Shown here piece by piece: positions 7,672 to 17,701 of a stretch of 54,054 nt of DNA. The DNA comes from an uncultured Ruminococcus sp. (lineage in GTDB: Bacteria; Bacillota; Clostridia; Oscillospirales; Ruminococcaceae): NCBI GenBank assembly GCA_910584195.1, contig CAJTYV010000022.1, positions 1 through 54,054 on the forward strand, given 5' to 3'. The position numbers were made by a program, and so were the translations under genes. Every line of letters begins with the position of its first letter. Positions within the stretch are counted from its first letter, which is position 1. Under the pieces are notes generated by a model. It was given only the letters and a program-made list of their open reading frames with translations. It had not been told where the DNA came from and did no database searches.

Positions 7672-9684
7672 ATGGCAAAGCTCAGAATGAAAAAACTCGA
7701 GCTGATTGCGCCCCTTACCGACAGTAAAAAAATTATCGAGTTTATACAGCGGCAAGGAGTTGTTGAAATATGCGAAAACAGCGATACAGAACTTGAAACT
7801 GCAAATGTAACGGCTGTTATGGGTGAATTTGAACGTTTTCGTTCCACGGCTTCATCCGCTCTCGATATTTTGAATAGATATGCTCCCGAAAAAAAGCCTG
7901 TTACTGATATGTTCGGAGGGCGAACGGAAATCGAGAAGCATGATTTCGGTGACAAAGCTGCACAGCTTGAAAAAATTATGAACGGCGCGGCGGATATTAT
8001 CCGAAATAGCAGAATTATATCTGATGCACAGGCTGAAACAGTTCAGCTGACATTAAAGAACGATCTGTTACAGCCGTGGATCAATCTGGATGTTCCGCTG
8101 AACTTTAAGGGAACGGCAAAAACATCGGCTTTTATAGGTTCGCTCTCAGGACAATTGACAGCAGATGAGATTGAAGCGAATCTGAATTATACATCAGATT
8201 CGGCATCGGGTAACGGAAATTTATTTAAAGCATGTGCGGTTGAGATAGTTTCAAGCTCAAAAGAACAGACAAATGTTTTTATATTATGCAGTAAGGAAAT
8301 GTCTGCTGAAACAGAGGAAAAGCTTCGTAAGATGTCATTTGTGCCTATTTCAGAAACGCCTCCTGTAACAGCATCTGAACTTATACAGAAAAACAGCCGC
8401 CGCATAACAGAACTTATGAAACAATCTGAGGAAGCGGAAAAGAATATAATTTCCATGAATACATTCAGAGAACAGCTTGAATTCGCGATAGACTTTCTTT
8501 CAATGCGAACCGAAAAGTACGCCGCGCTGAGTAAATTAGGAATTACAGGGACAACATTTGTACTAAACGGATATATTCCCGAAAAATACTGTGAATCTTT
8601 GAAGAAGTCGGTAGAAAAGAAATATACTGTAATAATTACTTTTAATGACCCTGACGAAGATGAAGATGTTCCGGTACTTCTTGAAAACGGAAAATTTTCC
8701 GCTCCCGTTGAGGGTATCACGCGAATGTACGCTATGCCCTCAAAAGGCGATGTTGATCCCACTCCTGTTATGGCATTTTTCTATTATCTGTTCTTTGGAA
8801 TGATGCTTTCCGATGCGGGTTACGGAGTGCTTATGGTTATAGGTACGTCTATAGTGCTTAGTAAATTCAGGCTTGAAGACAACATGAGAAAAACAATGGT
8901 CATGTTCCGTAACTGCGGTATATCCACAATCTTTTGGGGAGCAATGTTCGGCAGCTGGTTCGGAGATATTGTTCAGATAATCGGTCGGGAATTTTTCGGC
9001 AAAGAAATTGGCAGCATTGCATTATGGTTTCAGCCTTTGGACGACCCTATAAAGCTTCTTCTTTTTTCTTTCGGGCTCGGTATTTTGCACTTGTTTCTCG
9101 GTGTCGGTGTATCGTTTAAAATGGAGTGGGATGACGGACATAAACTTGGAGCATTTCTTGACACTGTACCGATATATCTCACGATTACCGGTGTTGCGCC
9201 TTTGGCGGCAAGCATTCTTACAGAGGTTCCGCAGATCCTTAAAACAGCAGGGATGTATATGATGATAGCCGGAATCATTCTTTTAATACTGACAGCCGGA
9301 CGAAGTTCAAAGTCAATATTCGGAAAGCTTTTCGGAGGACTTTATGCCTTATATAATACGGCGACCGGTTATTTGGGCGACATATTGTCATATTCGCGGC
9401 TTCTTGCTCTCGGACTCGCTACGGGAAGTATTGCAAGCGTTATCAATCTTATCGGCACAATGCCGGAAAACAAAATCGTTAAGCTGATTCTGCTGATCGT
9501 TGTCTTTATTGTCGGACATACGGCGAATCTTGCTATAAATCTTCTCGGCGCTTACGTTCATACCGACAGGCTTCAGTTTGTTGAGCTGTTCGGAAAATTC
9601 TACACAGGCGGCGGAAGAGAATTCACACCTTTTGGTGTAAACACAAAGTATATAAAATTCAAGGAGGAAAAAATCAATGAATAG
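7672..9684 (+). CDS. ntpI: V-type ATPase subunit I (a-type stator)
   Basis: This 670-residue protein has an N-terminal cytoplasmic arm (about 1-360) and a C-terminal membrane domain with about seven or eight helices. The ion-channel segment GYLGDILSYSRLLALGLATG carries the essential Arg facing the c-ring. AAGGAG lies 13 bases before the ATG. The end overlaps the subunit K gene by eight bases. With subunit K it forms the membrane rotor/stator interface. Confidence 0.95.
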   Translation: MAKLRMKKLELIAPLTDSKKIIEFIQRQGVVEICENSDTELETANVTAVMGEFERFRSTASSALDILNRYAPEKKPVTDMFGGRTEIEKHDFGDKAAQLEKIMNGAADIIRNSRIISDAQAETVQLTLKNDLLQPWINLDVPLNFKGTAKTSAFIGSLSGQLTADEIEANLNYTSDSASGNGNLFKACAVEIVSSSKEQTNVFILCSKEMSAETEEKLRKMSFVPISETPPVTASELIQKNSRRITELMKQSEEAEKNIISMNTFREQLEFAIDFLSMRTEKYAALSKLGITGTTFVLNGYIPEKYCESLKKSVEKKYTVIITFNDPDEDEDVPVLLENGKFSAPVEGITRMYAMPSKGDVDPTPVMAFFYYLFFGMMLSDAGYGVLMVIGTSIVLSKFRLEDNMRKTMVMFRNCGISTIFWGAMFGSWFGDIVQIIGREFFGKEIGSIALWFQPLDDPIKLLLFSFGLGILHLFLGVGVSFKMEWDDGHKLGAFLDTVPIYLTITGVAPLAASILTEVPQILKTAGMYMMIAGIILLILTAGRSSKSIFGKLFGGLYALYNTATGYLGDILSYSRLLALGLATGSIASVINLIGTMPENKIVKLILLIVVFIVGHTANLAINLLGAYVHTDRLQFVELFGKFYTGGGREFTPFGVNTKYIKFKEEKINE

Positions 9685-10153
9685 TATCGGAATTACTTTG
9701 GCAATCACAGGAGCTGTATTGGCAGCGCTTTTTGCGGGAATTGGCTCGGCAAGAGCAGTCGGACTTGTAGGCGAAGCTGCTGCCGGCGTAGTTTCTGTTG
9801 ATCCGTCTAAATTCAGCAAGGTGCTTATTCTTCAGCTTCTTCCCGGTACTCAGGGACTTTACGGACTTCTCATAGCAATTCTTCTTCTCAGCAGAATAGG
9901 CGTACTTGGCGGAGGAGCAGTTGAGCTTACAACAGCACAGGGGCTTATGTTCCTTGCAGCATCGCTTCCTATGGCAATTGTCGGTTATTTTTCGGCAATG
10001 GCTCAGGGGCGTGCCGCAGTTGCAGGCGTAGGAATTACAGCTAAAAAACCGGAACATAGCGGCAAGGGTATTATTATGGCGGCAATGGTTGAAACATATG
10101 CTATTCTCGCTCTTCTCGTATCTATTCTTCTTATATACAATATCGCTATTTAA
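9677..10153 (+). CDS. ntpK: V-type ATPase subunit K (c-ring), Na+-type residues
   Basis: The 158-residue protein has four membrane helices, i.e. two fused c-hairpins. LLPGTQGLYG carries Thr58 and Gln59, AMAQG carries Gln110, and MVETYAIL carries Glu139 and Tyr141. These match the Na+ ligands known from E. hirae NtpK, so Na+ coupling is a reasonable inference. Only the second hairpin has the ion-binding Glu, as in V-type rings. It is preceded by AAGGAGG inside the end of the subunit I gene. Confidence 0.95.
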   Translation: MNSIGITLAITGAVLAALFAGIGSARAVGLVGEAAAGVVSVDPSKFSKVLILQLLPGTQGLYGLLIAILLLSRIGVLGGGAVELTTAQGLMFLAASLPMAIVGYFSAMAQGRAAVAGVGITAKKPEHSGKGIIMAAMVETYAILALLVSILLIYNIAI

Positions 10154-10166
10154 CTGAGGTGCTGAA

Positions 10167-10769
10167 ATGGCAGGAATTGAAAATATTTTGGAGCTTATCT
10201 CCGCCCGTCAGCAGGAGTCTGAGAATGCTATAATCTCGGCAGCTCAGCGTAAGGCTGAAATTATCACGGCAGAGGGAAATTCCGCCGCTTGTAAAGAGTA
10301 CGAGGACTATATGAAAAAGTCCCGTATTCGTCTTGAACAAGAGCTTGCAAACTCCGAATCATCTGTTGACAGCTGCATGAAGCGAAAGCAGCTTGAATAC
10401 AAGGTCGCTGCTGTCGGAAAAATTATCGAAAAGACGCTGGAAAAACTTGACGGACTTCCGGTTGACGAGTATTTTGACATATTATTAAAGCTGCTTCAAC
10501 GAAGAGTGCAGAATAATAAGGGAGTGCTTTACTTGTGCCGGCGTGATCTGGAAAGAGTGACTGATAAGTTTAAAATGTCTGTTGCTGAGATTGCTGAAAA
10601 AGCAGGCGGAAGTATTGAGATCTCCGCAAAAGCTGTTGATATAGAGAATGGATTTATACTCGCATATGGTCTTATTTCCGAAAATTGCAGTTTTCGTGAT
10701 ATAATTGAATCAGAACGTGACGCTGTGAGAGATACGGCGGTAAAGGTATTATTTGGGCAGGTGACTTGA
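10167..10769 (+). CDS. ntpE: V-type ATPase subunit E (peripheral stalk)
   Basis: The 200-residue protein has a long N-terminal helix (about 1-85), including ISARQQESENAIISAAQ, and a C-terminal mixed domain, the usual shape of subunit E. It should form the E/G stalk with the first gene of the operon. The stop overlaps the subunit C start by four bases. Confidence 0.92.
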   Translation: MAGIENILELISARQQESENAIISAAQRKAEIITAEGNSAACKEYEDYMKKSRIRLEQELANSESSVDSCMKRKQLEYKVAAVGKIIEKTLEKLDGLPVDEYFDILLKLLQRRVQNNKGVLYLCRRDLERVTDKFKMSVAEIAEKAGGSIEISAKAVDIENGFILAYGLISENCSFRDIIESERDAVRDTAVKVLFGQVT

Positions 10770-11710
10770 TGAGTACAACAAAATATGCAAGCGCGGTTGC
10801 TGCCGTAAAGGCTATGGAAGGTACGCTTCTTACACGAAATGACATGGAGCAGCTTATCGGAGCATCAGGTCAATCCGAGTTCTCAGCGCTTCTTACAGCA
10901 AAAAAAGGTACGTCCGCAGATGAATCAGCTGAAACCGTATGGAGCATGATAAAAAGCTATGCCCCAAAAAGCCGCGAACTTGAAATATTGCTTTATAAAA
11001 ATGATTTTCACAATTTGAAAGCAGCTTTAAAATCAATGATTTCAGGCAGAGAAGCAAATCAGTATTATATACGCCCTACTAATCTTGATCTGAATCATTT
11101 ATCGGAGATTTTAGCTGAAAAGTCTTATGAGAATCTTCCTGTTCATATTCGTAAAACGGCACAAGAGGCTTATGAATTGCTTGTAAGAACCTCGGACGGG
11201 CAGCTTAGCGATTCGTTTATTGATGCGGAAACGCTGCGTACCATTCAGAAAGATTCCGAAGAATACGGCGGAGATTTTATGCAGAGTTATGCGCTTCTCA
11301 CTATTGTATATGCAGATATTAAAACGGCGTACCGATGCAGCAGAATGAAAAAACAGCGTGCTTTCCTTGAAAATGCAATATGCGGCAGCAAAGAGCTTGA
11401 AAAGGACGCTCTTGTTACTGCTGCTCTTGAAGGTACGGAAAGTCTTATGACTATGCTTGAAAGTTCTGGTTACAGCGAGATAGCAGGATTGTTGAATGAA
11501 TCGGCTGCACAGTTTGAAAAGCGGTGCGATGACGTTATAATGGAACTTGCACAGACAGCTCGTATGAAATCTTTCGGTTCAGAACCGTTGGCGGCATATT
11601 ATCTTGCGGCTGAGGCTGAACAGAAAAATCTGAGGATAATTTCGGTATGCCGTGAATTTGGAGCAGACAGAGAAACAATTAACGAAAGGATGAGAATGCT
11701 GTATGTCTGA
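10766..11710 (+). CDS. ntpC: V-type ATPase subunit C (central-stalk to rotor connector)
   Basis: The 314-residue, nearly all-helical protein matches the archaeal/bacterial subunit C (AC39) family in length and in sequences such as YASAVAAVKAMEGTLL and DFHNLKAALKSM. It links the central axle to the c-ring. Its start overlaps subunit E by four bases and its end overlaps subunit F by eight. Confidence 0.92.
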   Translation: MMSTTKYASAVAAVKAMEGTLLTRNDMEQLIGASGQSEFSALLTAKKGTSADESAETVWSMIKSYAPKSRELEILLYKNDFHNLKAALKSMISGREANQYYIRPTNLDLNHLSEILAEKSYENLPVHIRKTAQEAYELLVRTSDGQLSDSFIDAETLRTIQKDSEEYGGDFMQSYALLTIVYADIKTAYRCSRMKKQRAFLENAICGSKELEKDALVTAALEGTESLMTMLESSGYSEIAGLLNESAAQFEKRCDDVIMELAQTARMKSFGSEPLAAYYLAAEAEQKNLRIISVCREFGADRETINERMRMLYV

Positions 11711-12023
11711 AATGTGTAAAGCAGCCGTAATTGGCGATTCAGCAAGCGTTTCCGGTTTTGCGGCTCTCGGACTTTCGGTTTTTCGGGAGACTGAAGCGGA
11801 CGAAATCACAAAGCTTATACATCGTCTTGCGGCAAACGGTTTTGGAGTTATCTATATAACCGAACCTGCTGCCGTTTTAGCAAATGAAGCGATAAAAAAG
11901 TACAGAAACAGAAGGCTTCCTGCTATTGTTCTTATTCCGGCAATAGAAGGAAATACAGGCGAGGGCATGAGAGGACTTCACGAAGCGGTTGAAAAAGCTG
12001 TCGGTTCTGACATCTTAAATTAA
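11703..12023 (+). CDS. ntpG: V-type ATPase subunit F
   Basis: The 106-residue protein has the Rossmann-like start AAVIGDSASVSGFAALGL and the segment RLPAIVLIPAIEG, both typical of subunit F. It is part of the rotating central axle together with subunit D. In the Enterococcus naming this position is ntpG. Confidence 0.93.
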   Translation: MSEMCKAAVIGDSASVSGFAALGLSVFRETEADEITKLIHRLAANGFGVIYITEPAAVLANEAIKKYRNRRLPAIVLIPAIEGNTGEGMRGLHEAVEKAVGSDILN

Positions 12024-12041
12024 TGCAAAGGAGATGCAATT

Positions 12042-13808
12042 TTGAGCAGCATTGGAAATATAGTTAAAATCTCGGGTCCTCTTGTGGTTGCAGAGGGCAT
12101 GAGAGACGCAAATATGTTTGACGTTGTACGTGTCAGCAAAAAACGTCTTATTGGCGAAATTATTGAAATGCACGGTGACAGGGCGTCTATTCAGGTATAT
12201 GAGGAAACCTCCGGTCTTGGCACAGGCGAGGCTGTTGAATCTGCCGGAGAACCTATGTCCGCCGAGCTTGGTCCTGGACTTATCGGAAGCATATATGACG
12301 GAATTCAGCGTCCTCTTGACGATATACGCAAAATCAGCGGAAATAATCTTGCAAGAGGCGTTGAGGTAACTCCTCTGAAACGTGACAGAAAGTGGAAATT
12401 TACGCCGTCAGTTAAAGTCGGAGATACTGTTCAGGGCGGAGACGTCTTAGGCACAGTCCCGGAGACTGATATAGTTCTTCATAAAATCATGGTGCCGAAT
12501 GGCGTAAAAGGAAAAGTTAAATCAATAGAAAAGGGAGAATTCACTGTGGCTGAAACAGTTTGCGTTATCGAAACTGAGAACGGCGACCGTGAACTGAATA
12601 TGTTTCAGAAGTGGGCGGTAAGAAAGGGCAGACCGTATCAGAAAAAGCTTTCTCCGACTATGCCTTTGGTTACCGGTCAGCGTGTGGTCGATTGCCTTTT
12701 CCCAATTGCCAAAGGCGGAGTTGCTGCTATCCCGGGACCTTTCGGAAGCGGAAAAACCGTTACTCAGCATCAGCTTGCCAAATGGGCTGAGGCGGATATT
12801 ATTGTATATATCGGCTGCGGCGAACGCGGAAACGAAATGACGGATGTTCTTAATGAATTTCCTGAGCTTATTGACCCTAAAACGGGAAAATCCCTTATGG
12901 AACGTACTGTTCTTATTGCAAATACTTCCGATATGCCTGTCGCGGCACGTGAAGCTTCGGTTTACACAGGTATTACAATTGCAGAATATTATCGCGATAT
13001 GGGTTATTCAGTAGCTCTTATGGCGGATTCGACTTCACGATGGGCGGAGGCATTGCGCGAGATGTCGGGACGACTTGAAGAAATGCCCGGAGACGAGGGT
13101 TATCCTGCATATCTTGGAAGCCGTCTCGCTCAGTTCTATGAACGTGCAGGACGGGTTATATCCACAGGCACTGAGGGGCGCGAGGGTGCGCTGTCTGTAA
13201 TTGGAGCAGTTTCTCCTCCCGGCGGAGATATATCTGAACCCGTATCTCAGGCTACGCTTCGTATTGTTAAGGTTTTTTGGGGACTGGACGCAAATCTTGC
13301 ATATCAGAGACATTTCCCTGCTATAAACTGGCTGACAAGCTATTCGCTTTATGCAGACTCTCTTGCTGATTGGTACAATAATAATGTTTCAGCCGACTGG
13401 ATGAATCTGAGAAGCCGCTTTATGTCTATACTCAATGATGAAGCGGAGCTTAAAGAAATTGTTAAGCTCATTGGTATGGACGCTCTTTCTTCGGGAGATC
13501 GCCTGAAAATGGAAACAGCTCGTTCTATTCGCGAGGATTTTCTTCACCAGCTCGCTTTTCATGAGGTTGACACCTACACAAGCCTGAAAAAGCAGCTTTA
13601 TATGATGAAACTCATCCTTAATTTCCATGACGAAGCAGAAGAGGCTATTGCAAAGGGAGCAGATATCGAGCAGATAGCAGAGTTACCTGTTCGTGAGAAA
13701 ATCGGACGATTCAAGTATATTGCAGAGGAAAATACAGATGCAGAATTCAGACGTCTGTCTGTAGAAATTTCCGCGGGTCTTGACGAACTTAGAACGGAGG
13801 GATACTGA
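12042..13808 (+). CDS. ntpA: V-type ATPase catalytic subunit A
   Basis: The 588-residue protein hydrolyses or makes ATP. It has the A-type P-loop GPFGSGKTVTQ (about residues 230-240), the catalytic GERGNEM segment and the SRWAEALRE motif. The subunit A-specific insertion is present. The start is TTG at 12042, supported by AAAGGAG eight bases upstream and by homology from SSIGNIVKISGPLVVA onward. Its stop overlaps the subunit B start by one base. Confidence 0.97.
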   Translation: MSSIGNIVKISGPLVVAEGMRDANMFDVVRVSKKRLIGEIIEMHGDRASIQVYEETSGLGTGEAVESAGEPMSAELGPGLIGSIYDGIQRPLDDIRKISGNNLARGVEVTPLKRDRKWKFTPSVKVGDTVQGGDVLGTVPETDIVLHKIMVPNGVKGKVKSIEKGEFTVAETVCVIETENGDRELNMFQKWAVRKGRPYQKKLSPTMPLVTGQRVVDCLFPIAKGGVAAIPGPFGSGKTVTQHQLAKWAEADIIVYIGCGERGNEMTDVLNEFPELIDPKTGKSLMERTVLIANTSDMPVAAREASVYTGITIAEYYRDMGYSVALMADSTSRWAEALREMSGRLEEMPGDEGYPAYLGSRLAQFYERAGRVISTGTEGREGALSVIGAVSPPGGDISEPVSQATLRIVKVFWGLDANLAYQRHFPAINWLTSYSLYADSLADWYNNNVSADWMNLRSRFMSILNDEAELKEIVKLIGMDALSSGDRLKMETARSIREDFLHQLAFHEVDTYTSLKKQLYMMKLILNFHDEAEEAIAKGADIEQIAELPVREKIGRFKYIAEENTDAEFRRLSVEISAGLDELRTEGY

Positions 13809-15181
13809 TGCCAAGAGAATACAGAACTATCGAAGAAGCCGCCGGTCCTCTGCTGCTTGTAAAGGGCGTTGAGAACTGTACCTACGGCGAACTTGCAGAT
13901 ATACGGCTTAAAAACGGAGAAAAACGACGCTGCCGAGTACTCGAAATAAATGGAAACAACGCTCTTGTTCAGCTTTTTGAAAATTCAGCAGGAATAAATT
14001 TGCAGGACAGCGCAGTTGTTTTCACGGGTCATCAAATGGAACTTGGCGTTTCCGAGGATATGCTGGGACGTGTTTTCGATGGTATGGGCAATCCTATTGA
14101 TGACGGACCTGAAATAATTCCGGAAATGCGTATGGATGTAAACGGACTTCCAATGAATCCTGTTGCAAGAAAATATCCTCAGGAGTTCATACAAACAGGC
14201 GTTTCGGCAATTGACGGACTTAATACTCTTGTAAGAGGTCAGAAACTTCCGATTTTCTCAGCAAGCGGTCTGCCCCATGCGCAGCTTGCAGCTCAGATAG
14301 CGCGTCAAGCTAAGGTACTTGGCGATAACGAGCAGTTTGCCGTTGTTTTCGCCGCTATGGGAATTACGTTCGAAGAGTCGGAATATTTTATCCGCAGTTT
14401 TCGTGAAACAGGCGCACTTGACCGAACAGTACTTTTTGTGAATCTTGCGAACGATTCAGCGATTGAACGTCTTGCTACTCCGAAAATGGCTCTTACAGCT
14501 GCAGAATATCTTGCATTTGAAAAGGGAATGCACGTACTTGTTATCTTGACCGATATAACCAACTATGCAGATGCACTCCGTGAGGTTTCGGCAGCACGTA
14601 AGGAAGTTCCGGGACGCAGAGGTTATCCCGGATATATGTACACTGACCTTGCTTCTCTTTATGAACGTGCGGGCCGTCAAGATGGCAAAAACGGAAGTAT
14701 AACTATGATACCGATACTTACAATGCCTGAAGATGACAAGACTCACCCGATCCCCGATCTTACCGGCTATATTACGGAAGGACAGATAATACTTTCCAGA
14801 GAGCTTTTCAGAAAGGGCATTAATCCTCCCGTTGACGTACTTCCGTCGCTTTCGCGTTTAAAGGATAAAGGAATAGGCAAAGGCAAAACCCGCGAAGATC
14901 ATTCCGATACGATGAATCAGCTTTTCTCGGCATACGCACGCGGAAAAGATGCAAAGGAACTTATGGTCGTTCTTGGAGAAGCGGCGCTTACTCCAATTGA
15001 TCTTCTGTATGCAAAGTTTGCTGACGAATTTGAGAAGAAGTACGTTTCTCAAGGCTTTGACAATAACAGAAGTATAGAAGAAACACTGTCGATTGGCTGG
15101 GAACTTCTTAAACTGCTTCCGAGAAGCGAACTTAGACGTATCCGTGAAGAATATCTTAATCAATATTACGATAAGGACTGA
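13808..15181 (+). CDS. ntpB: V-type ATPase subunit B
   Basis: The 457-residue regulatory subunit alternates with A in the hexamer. It lacks a canonical P-loop, as expected, and has the family segments SAIDGLNTLVRGQKLPIFS, TDITNYADALREVSAAR and GRRGYPGYMYTDLA. GGAGG lies in the end of the subunit A gene. Confidence 0.97.
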   Translation: MPREYRTIEEAAGPLLLVKGVENCTYGELADIRLKNGEKRRCRVLEINGNNALVQLFENSAGINLQDSAVVFTGHQMELGVSEDMLGRVFDGMGNPIDDGPEIIPEMRMDVNGLPMNPVARKYPQEFIQTGVSAIDGLNTLVRGQKLPIFSASGLPHAQLAAQIARQAKVLGDNEQFAVVFAAMGITFEESEYFIRSFRETGALDRTVLFVNLANDSAIERLATPKMALTAAEYLAFEKGMHVLVILTDITNYADALREVSAARKEVPGRRGYPGYMYTDLASLYERAGRQDGKNGSITMIPILTMPEDDKTHPIPDLTGYITEGQIILSRELFRKGINPPVDVLPSLSRLKDKGIGKGKTREDHSDTMNQLFSAYARGKDAKELMVVLGEAALTPIDLLYAKFADEFEKKYVSQGFDNNRSIEETLSIGWELLKLLPRSELRRIREEYLNQYYDKD

Positions 15182-15192
15182 GGTGAGCTGCA

Positions 15193-15843
15193 TTGGCAAG
15201 ACTTAATGTTAATCCCACACGAATGGAGTTAAGCAGCTTAAAAAAGAAGCTTGCCTCTGCTCAGCGAGGGCATAAGCTGCTGAAAGACAAACGTGACGAG
15301 CTTATGAGACAATTTATGAATCTTATAAAGGAAACCAAGCAGCTCAGGGGCGAAGTAGAAGCGGGAATTTCAGAAGCTAATCGTTACATGGCAGTAGCAG
15401 GTTCGGTAATGCAGAGAGAGGCGCTTGAAACTGCCTTGATGCTGCCCAAGCAGGAGGTTGAGCTTGAAGTTTCGGAAAAAAACGTAATGAGCGTTTATAT
15501 TCCCGTATTCATACCAAAGTACCGTACAGGTGACACAGACGATATTTACTCATACGGAACAGCATTTACTTCAGTTGATTTGGACGGCGCTATTTTGGCT
15601 CTCAGTGAAATTTTTCCTAAAATGATACGGCTTGCTGAAATAGAAAAAGCATGTCAGTTAATGGCAGACGAGATCGAAAAAACACGTCGTCGTGTTAATG
15701 CTCTGGAGCATATTATGATTCCCGATTATCAGGATACTATAAAATATATCACAATGAAATTGTCAGAAAATGAACGAAGTACTACGACTTCGCTGATGAA
15801 GGTAAAGGACATGGTGCTTAATCAGAGCCATAATTTTAACTGA
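15193..15843 (+). CDS. ntpD: V-type ATPase subunit D (central axle)
   Basis: The 216-residue protein begins with the conserved VNPTRMELSSLKKKL and is flanked by long N- and C-terminal helices that form the rotary coiled coil. The start is TTG at 15193 with AGGTGA six bases upstream. It is the last gene of the ATPase operon. A short inverted repeat at about 15868-15891 follows but has no clear T-run. Confidence 0.94.
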   Translation: MARLNVNPTRMELSSLKKKLASAQRGHKLLKDKRDELMRQFMNLIKETKQLRGEVEAGISEANRYMAVAGSVMQREALETALMLPKQEVELEVSEKNVMSVYIPVFIPKYRTGDTDDIYSYGTAFTSVDLDGAILALSEIFPKMIRLAEIEKACQLMADEIEKTRRRVNALEHIMIPDYQDTIKYITMKLSENERSTTTSLMKVKDMVLNQSHNFN

Positions 15844-15935
15844 GAAATAGGTTGAGCAAGAAACTAATGTTGTGGTATATCATACCGCAATGTACAGTTT
15901 AAACTTTTTAAATTTCTTATAATAAGGACTGACTG

Positions 15936-16466
15936 ATGATAAAGCAAAAAAATAAGATTTTGCGGATTATCGGAATTATTATGGTATTTTGCGGAATTTC
16001 TGTACTTGGTTTATTTGCATACAGAAAAATCAGCCGTGAAATATATCTCCGTTCTCTGCTGGAAGATAATATTAATTTTGAGATACCGTGCCTTGAGATA
16101 AAAGTGCCTGTACTTGAGGGAACTGACGATAAAAATCTTGCTGTTTCTGCCGGACATTTTCCCGAAACAGGAGAACTTGGAAGCGGAAATTACTGTATTG
16201 CGGGTCATAACAGTACAATTTATGCAGAGATCTTCAATGACCTTGATAAAATAAAAATAGGTGATGAAATGTATCTTATTGATGCAGATGAAAATCGCAC
16301 AAAATATAAGTATACAGTTACAGAATATAAAATAGTTCTTCCTTATGATGTCGGAGTGCTTGAGGATTTCGGAGACGATCGTTTGACTGTTATATCATGT
16401 ACGGATGACGGTAAGTATCGTCAGGTCGTGGTAGGTACATTTGTCGGTAAATATCGGAATGAATAG
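15936..16466 (+). CDS. Sortase (class D/E-like)
   Basis: This is a 176-residue membrane-anchored transpeptidase: membrane segment about 10-28, sortase barrel about 45-172. The catalytic triad is visible as His91 (IAGHNS), Cys155 (VISCTDD) and Arg162 (KYRQVV). The class is a guess from the short length and spacing. No LPXTG substrate gene is adjacent; it stands alone after the V-ATPase operon. AAGGA precedes the ATG. Confidence 0.85.
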   Translation: MIKQKNKILRIIGIIMVFCGISVLGLFAYRKISREIYLRSLLEDNINFEIPCLEIKVPVLEGTDDKNLAVSAGHFPETGELGSGNYCIAGHNSTIYAEIFNDLDKIKIGDEMYLIDADENRTKYKYTVTEYKIVLPYDVGVLEDFGDDRLTVISCTDDGKYRQVVVGTFVGKYRNE

Positions 16467-16486
16467 AATGCATATCAAAAAAACAA

Positions 16487-16520
16487 ACCCGAAAATGGTT
16501 TTAAGAACCGTTTTCGGGTT
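16487..16520. terminator. Bidirectional terminator
   Basis: A near-perfect stem, AACCCGAAAA(T)GGTT pairing with AACC(G)TTTTCGGGTT around TTAAG. On the minus strand it is followed by a long T-run, so it chiefly ends the SUFU-domain gene; on the plus strand it can end the sortase transcript. Confidence 0.75.
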
Positions 16521-16562
16521 ATAATTTTAGAATTTATTAACATTGTAAATTATATATGTCAA

Positions 16563-17699
16563 TTAGTTGTTCAGGCGCTTGAAGTCATTGTAATTTTTGT
16601 CAATAAATTTACTCATAGCTTTGTAATAATCATTATTGTACGGAACGAAAAGATAAGCTTCATCGCCAAATTCTTCACAATTATATCTTTCTTCGCCGAA
16701 ATATTCCATAGCCATTGTATCTACGTCTCCGGGATAACATGGTTCATCATCGTCATGATAGAAGTCATAGTAGTATTCAGCAAAACTTTGTCCTTCCTCA
16801 GTAAAAATATCCATTGTAAGCTCTCCGCCGAGAGAATTTATTATAAATCGGCGGATGTCATATTCGCCTTGTCTTAAGAGCGGCAATTCATCCGAAAAAA
16901 ATTCTGAGAACTCATCACAAATCATATTATGCTCCATAGCCCAGCGGAAAAATGCAGCAATATGATTTGCACCGCAAATATCAGGCAAATCGAGTTCCTT
17001 TTCATCAATCTTACACGAGTGGTCATCAACACGATCAATGATGTTCTGAAAATCATCTGGAATAACTGGGGAGCGGTCAATATCAACAATATGACCTGTT
17101 TCACTAAACAATTCTCTGAGAAGTGCGGAAGCGCCGTTTTTATTTTTAAATTCAATTTCGTTGTTATAAATCGGTATTACTTGATAGAAATTGACTTCAT
17201 CATCTTCAGAAAATTTGCATATTCCGGAACCTTTGCCAAATGGCGGATTTGTTAAGATAACGCCGCTTAACTCGGTATTCGGAGCGAAATTCGAGCAATA
17301 ATCCACTGTATGACCCCAGCCGAGCCATGCATTTTCTTCAATTGGAAGTCTTGAAAGAATCTTTATGAGGTGAAGCGGCCAATACAATTCAATATCTTCA
17401 CTGTCCAGCTTCCAGCCGGGCGGGAGTGTAATGATAAGCTCAGCTCTTTGAAGTTTCTGATCGTCAAGGGATTCAGGAACATTCATTTTGTGCGCACCCA
17501 TTCCGCCTGTTACAAGAGTAATATTTCTCCGTTTGGGGGTTGGTGGAATGATATAAATATTTAATTTTATATCGTCCGTATCTTTTTCCTGATAATAATT
17601 TTCAATCTGTCCGAAATATTTCTCAATATGCTCTTCTATTTTGGCAAGCTGTTCTTCTGTATAAGTTTCGGGGGTTTTTTTCTTTGATTTTCGTGCCAT
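16563..17699 (-). CDS. SUFU-domain protein with a C-terminal immunity-like domain
   Basis: The 378-residue protein has a suppressor-of-fused domain over about residues 55-190: ITLVTGGMGAHKM, RAELIITLPPGW, WPLHLIKILSRLP and the hallmark WLGWGHTV. The C-terminal part (about 235-375) has HIAAFFRWAMEHNM...FSEFF and ends in an acidic YYYDFYHDDD-rich segment, resembling domains seen in bacterial immunity proteins. In bacteria SUFU proteins are often linked to polymorphic toxin immunity; no toxin gene is adjacent, so the role is open. It is two bases from the next upstream gene, so both are in one transcript. Confidence 0.75.
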   Translation of the reverse strand: MARKSKKKTPETYTEEQLAKIEEHIEKYFGQIENYYQEKDTDDIKLNIYIIPPTPKRRNITLVTGGMGAHKMNVPESLDDQKLQRAELIITLPPGWKLDSEDIELYWPLHLIKILSRLPIEENAWLGWGHTVDYCSNFAPNTELSGVILTNPPFGKGSGICKFSEDDEVNFYQVIPIYNNEIEFKNKNGASALLRELFSETGHIVDIDRSPVIPDDFQNIIDRVDDHSCKIDEKELDLPDICGANHIAAFFRWAMEHNMICDEFSEFFSDELPLLRQGEYDIRRFIINSLGGELTMDIFTEEGQSFAEYYYDFYHDDDEPCYPGDVDTMAMEYFGEERYNCEEFGDEAYLFVPYNNDYYKAMSKFIDKNYNDFKRLNN

Positions 17700-17701
17700 A
17701 A

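Noticed and set aside
15868..15891. Inverted repeat after ntpD as the V-ATPase terminator
   Set aside because: TTGTGGTAT / ATACCGCAA can pair, but it lacks a following T-run; it may be a weak stem only.
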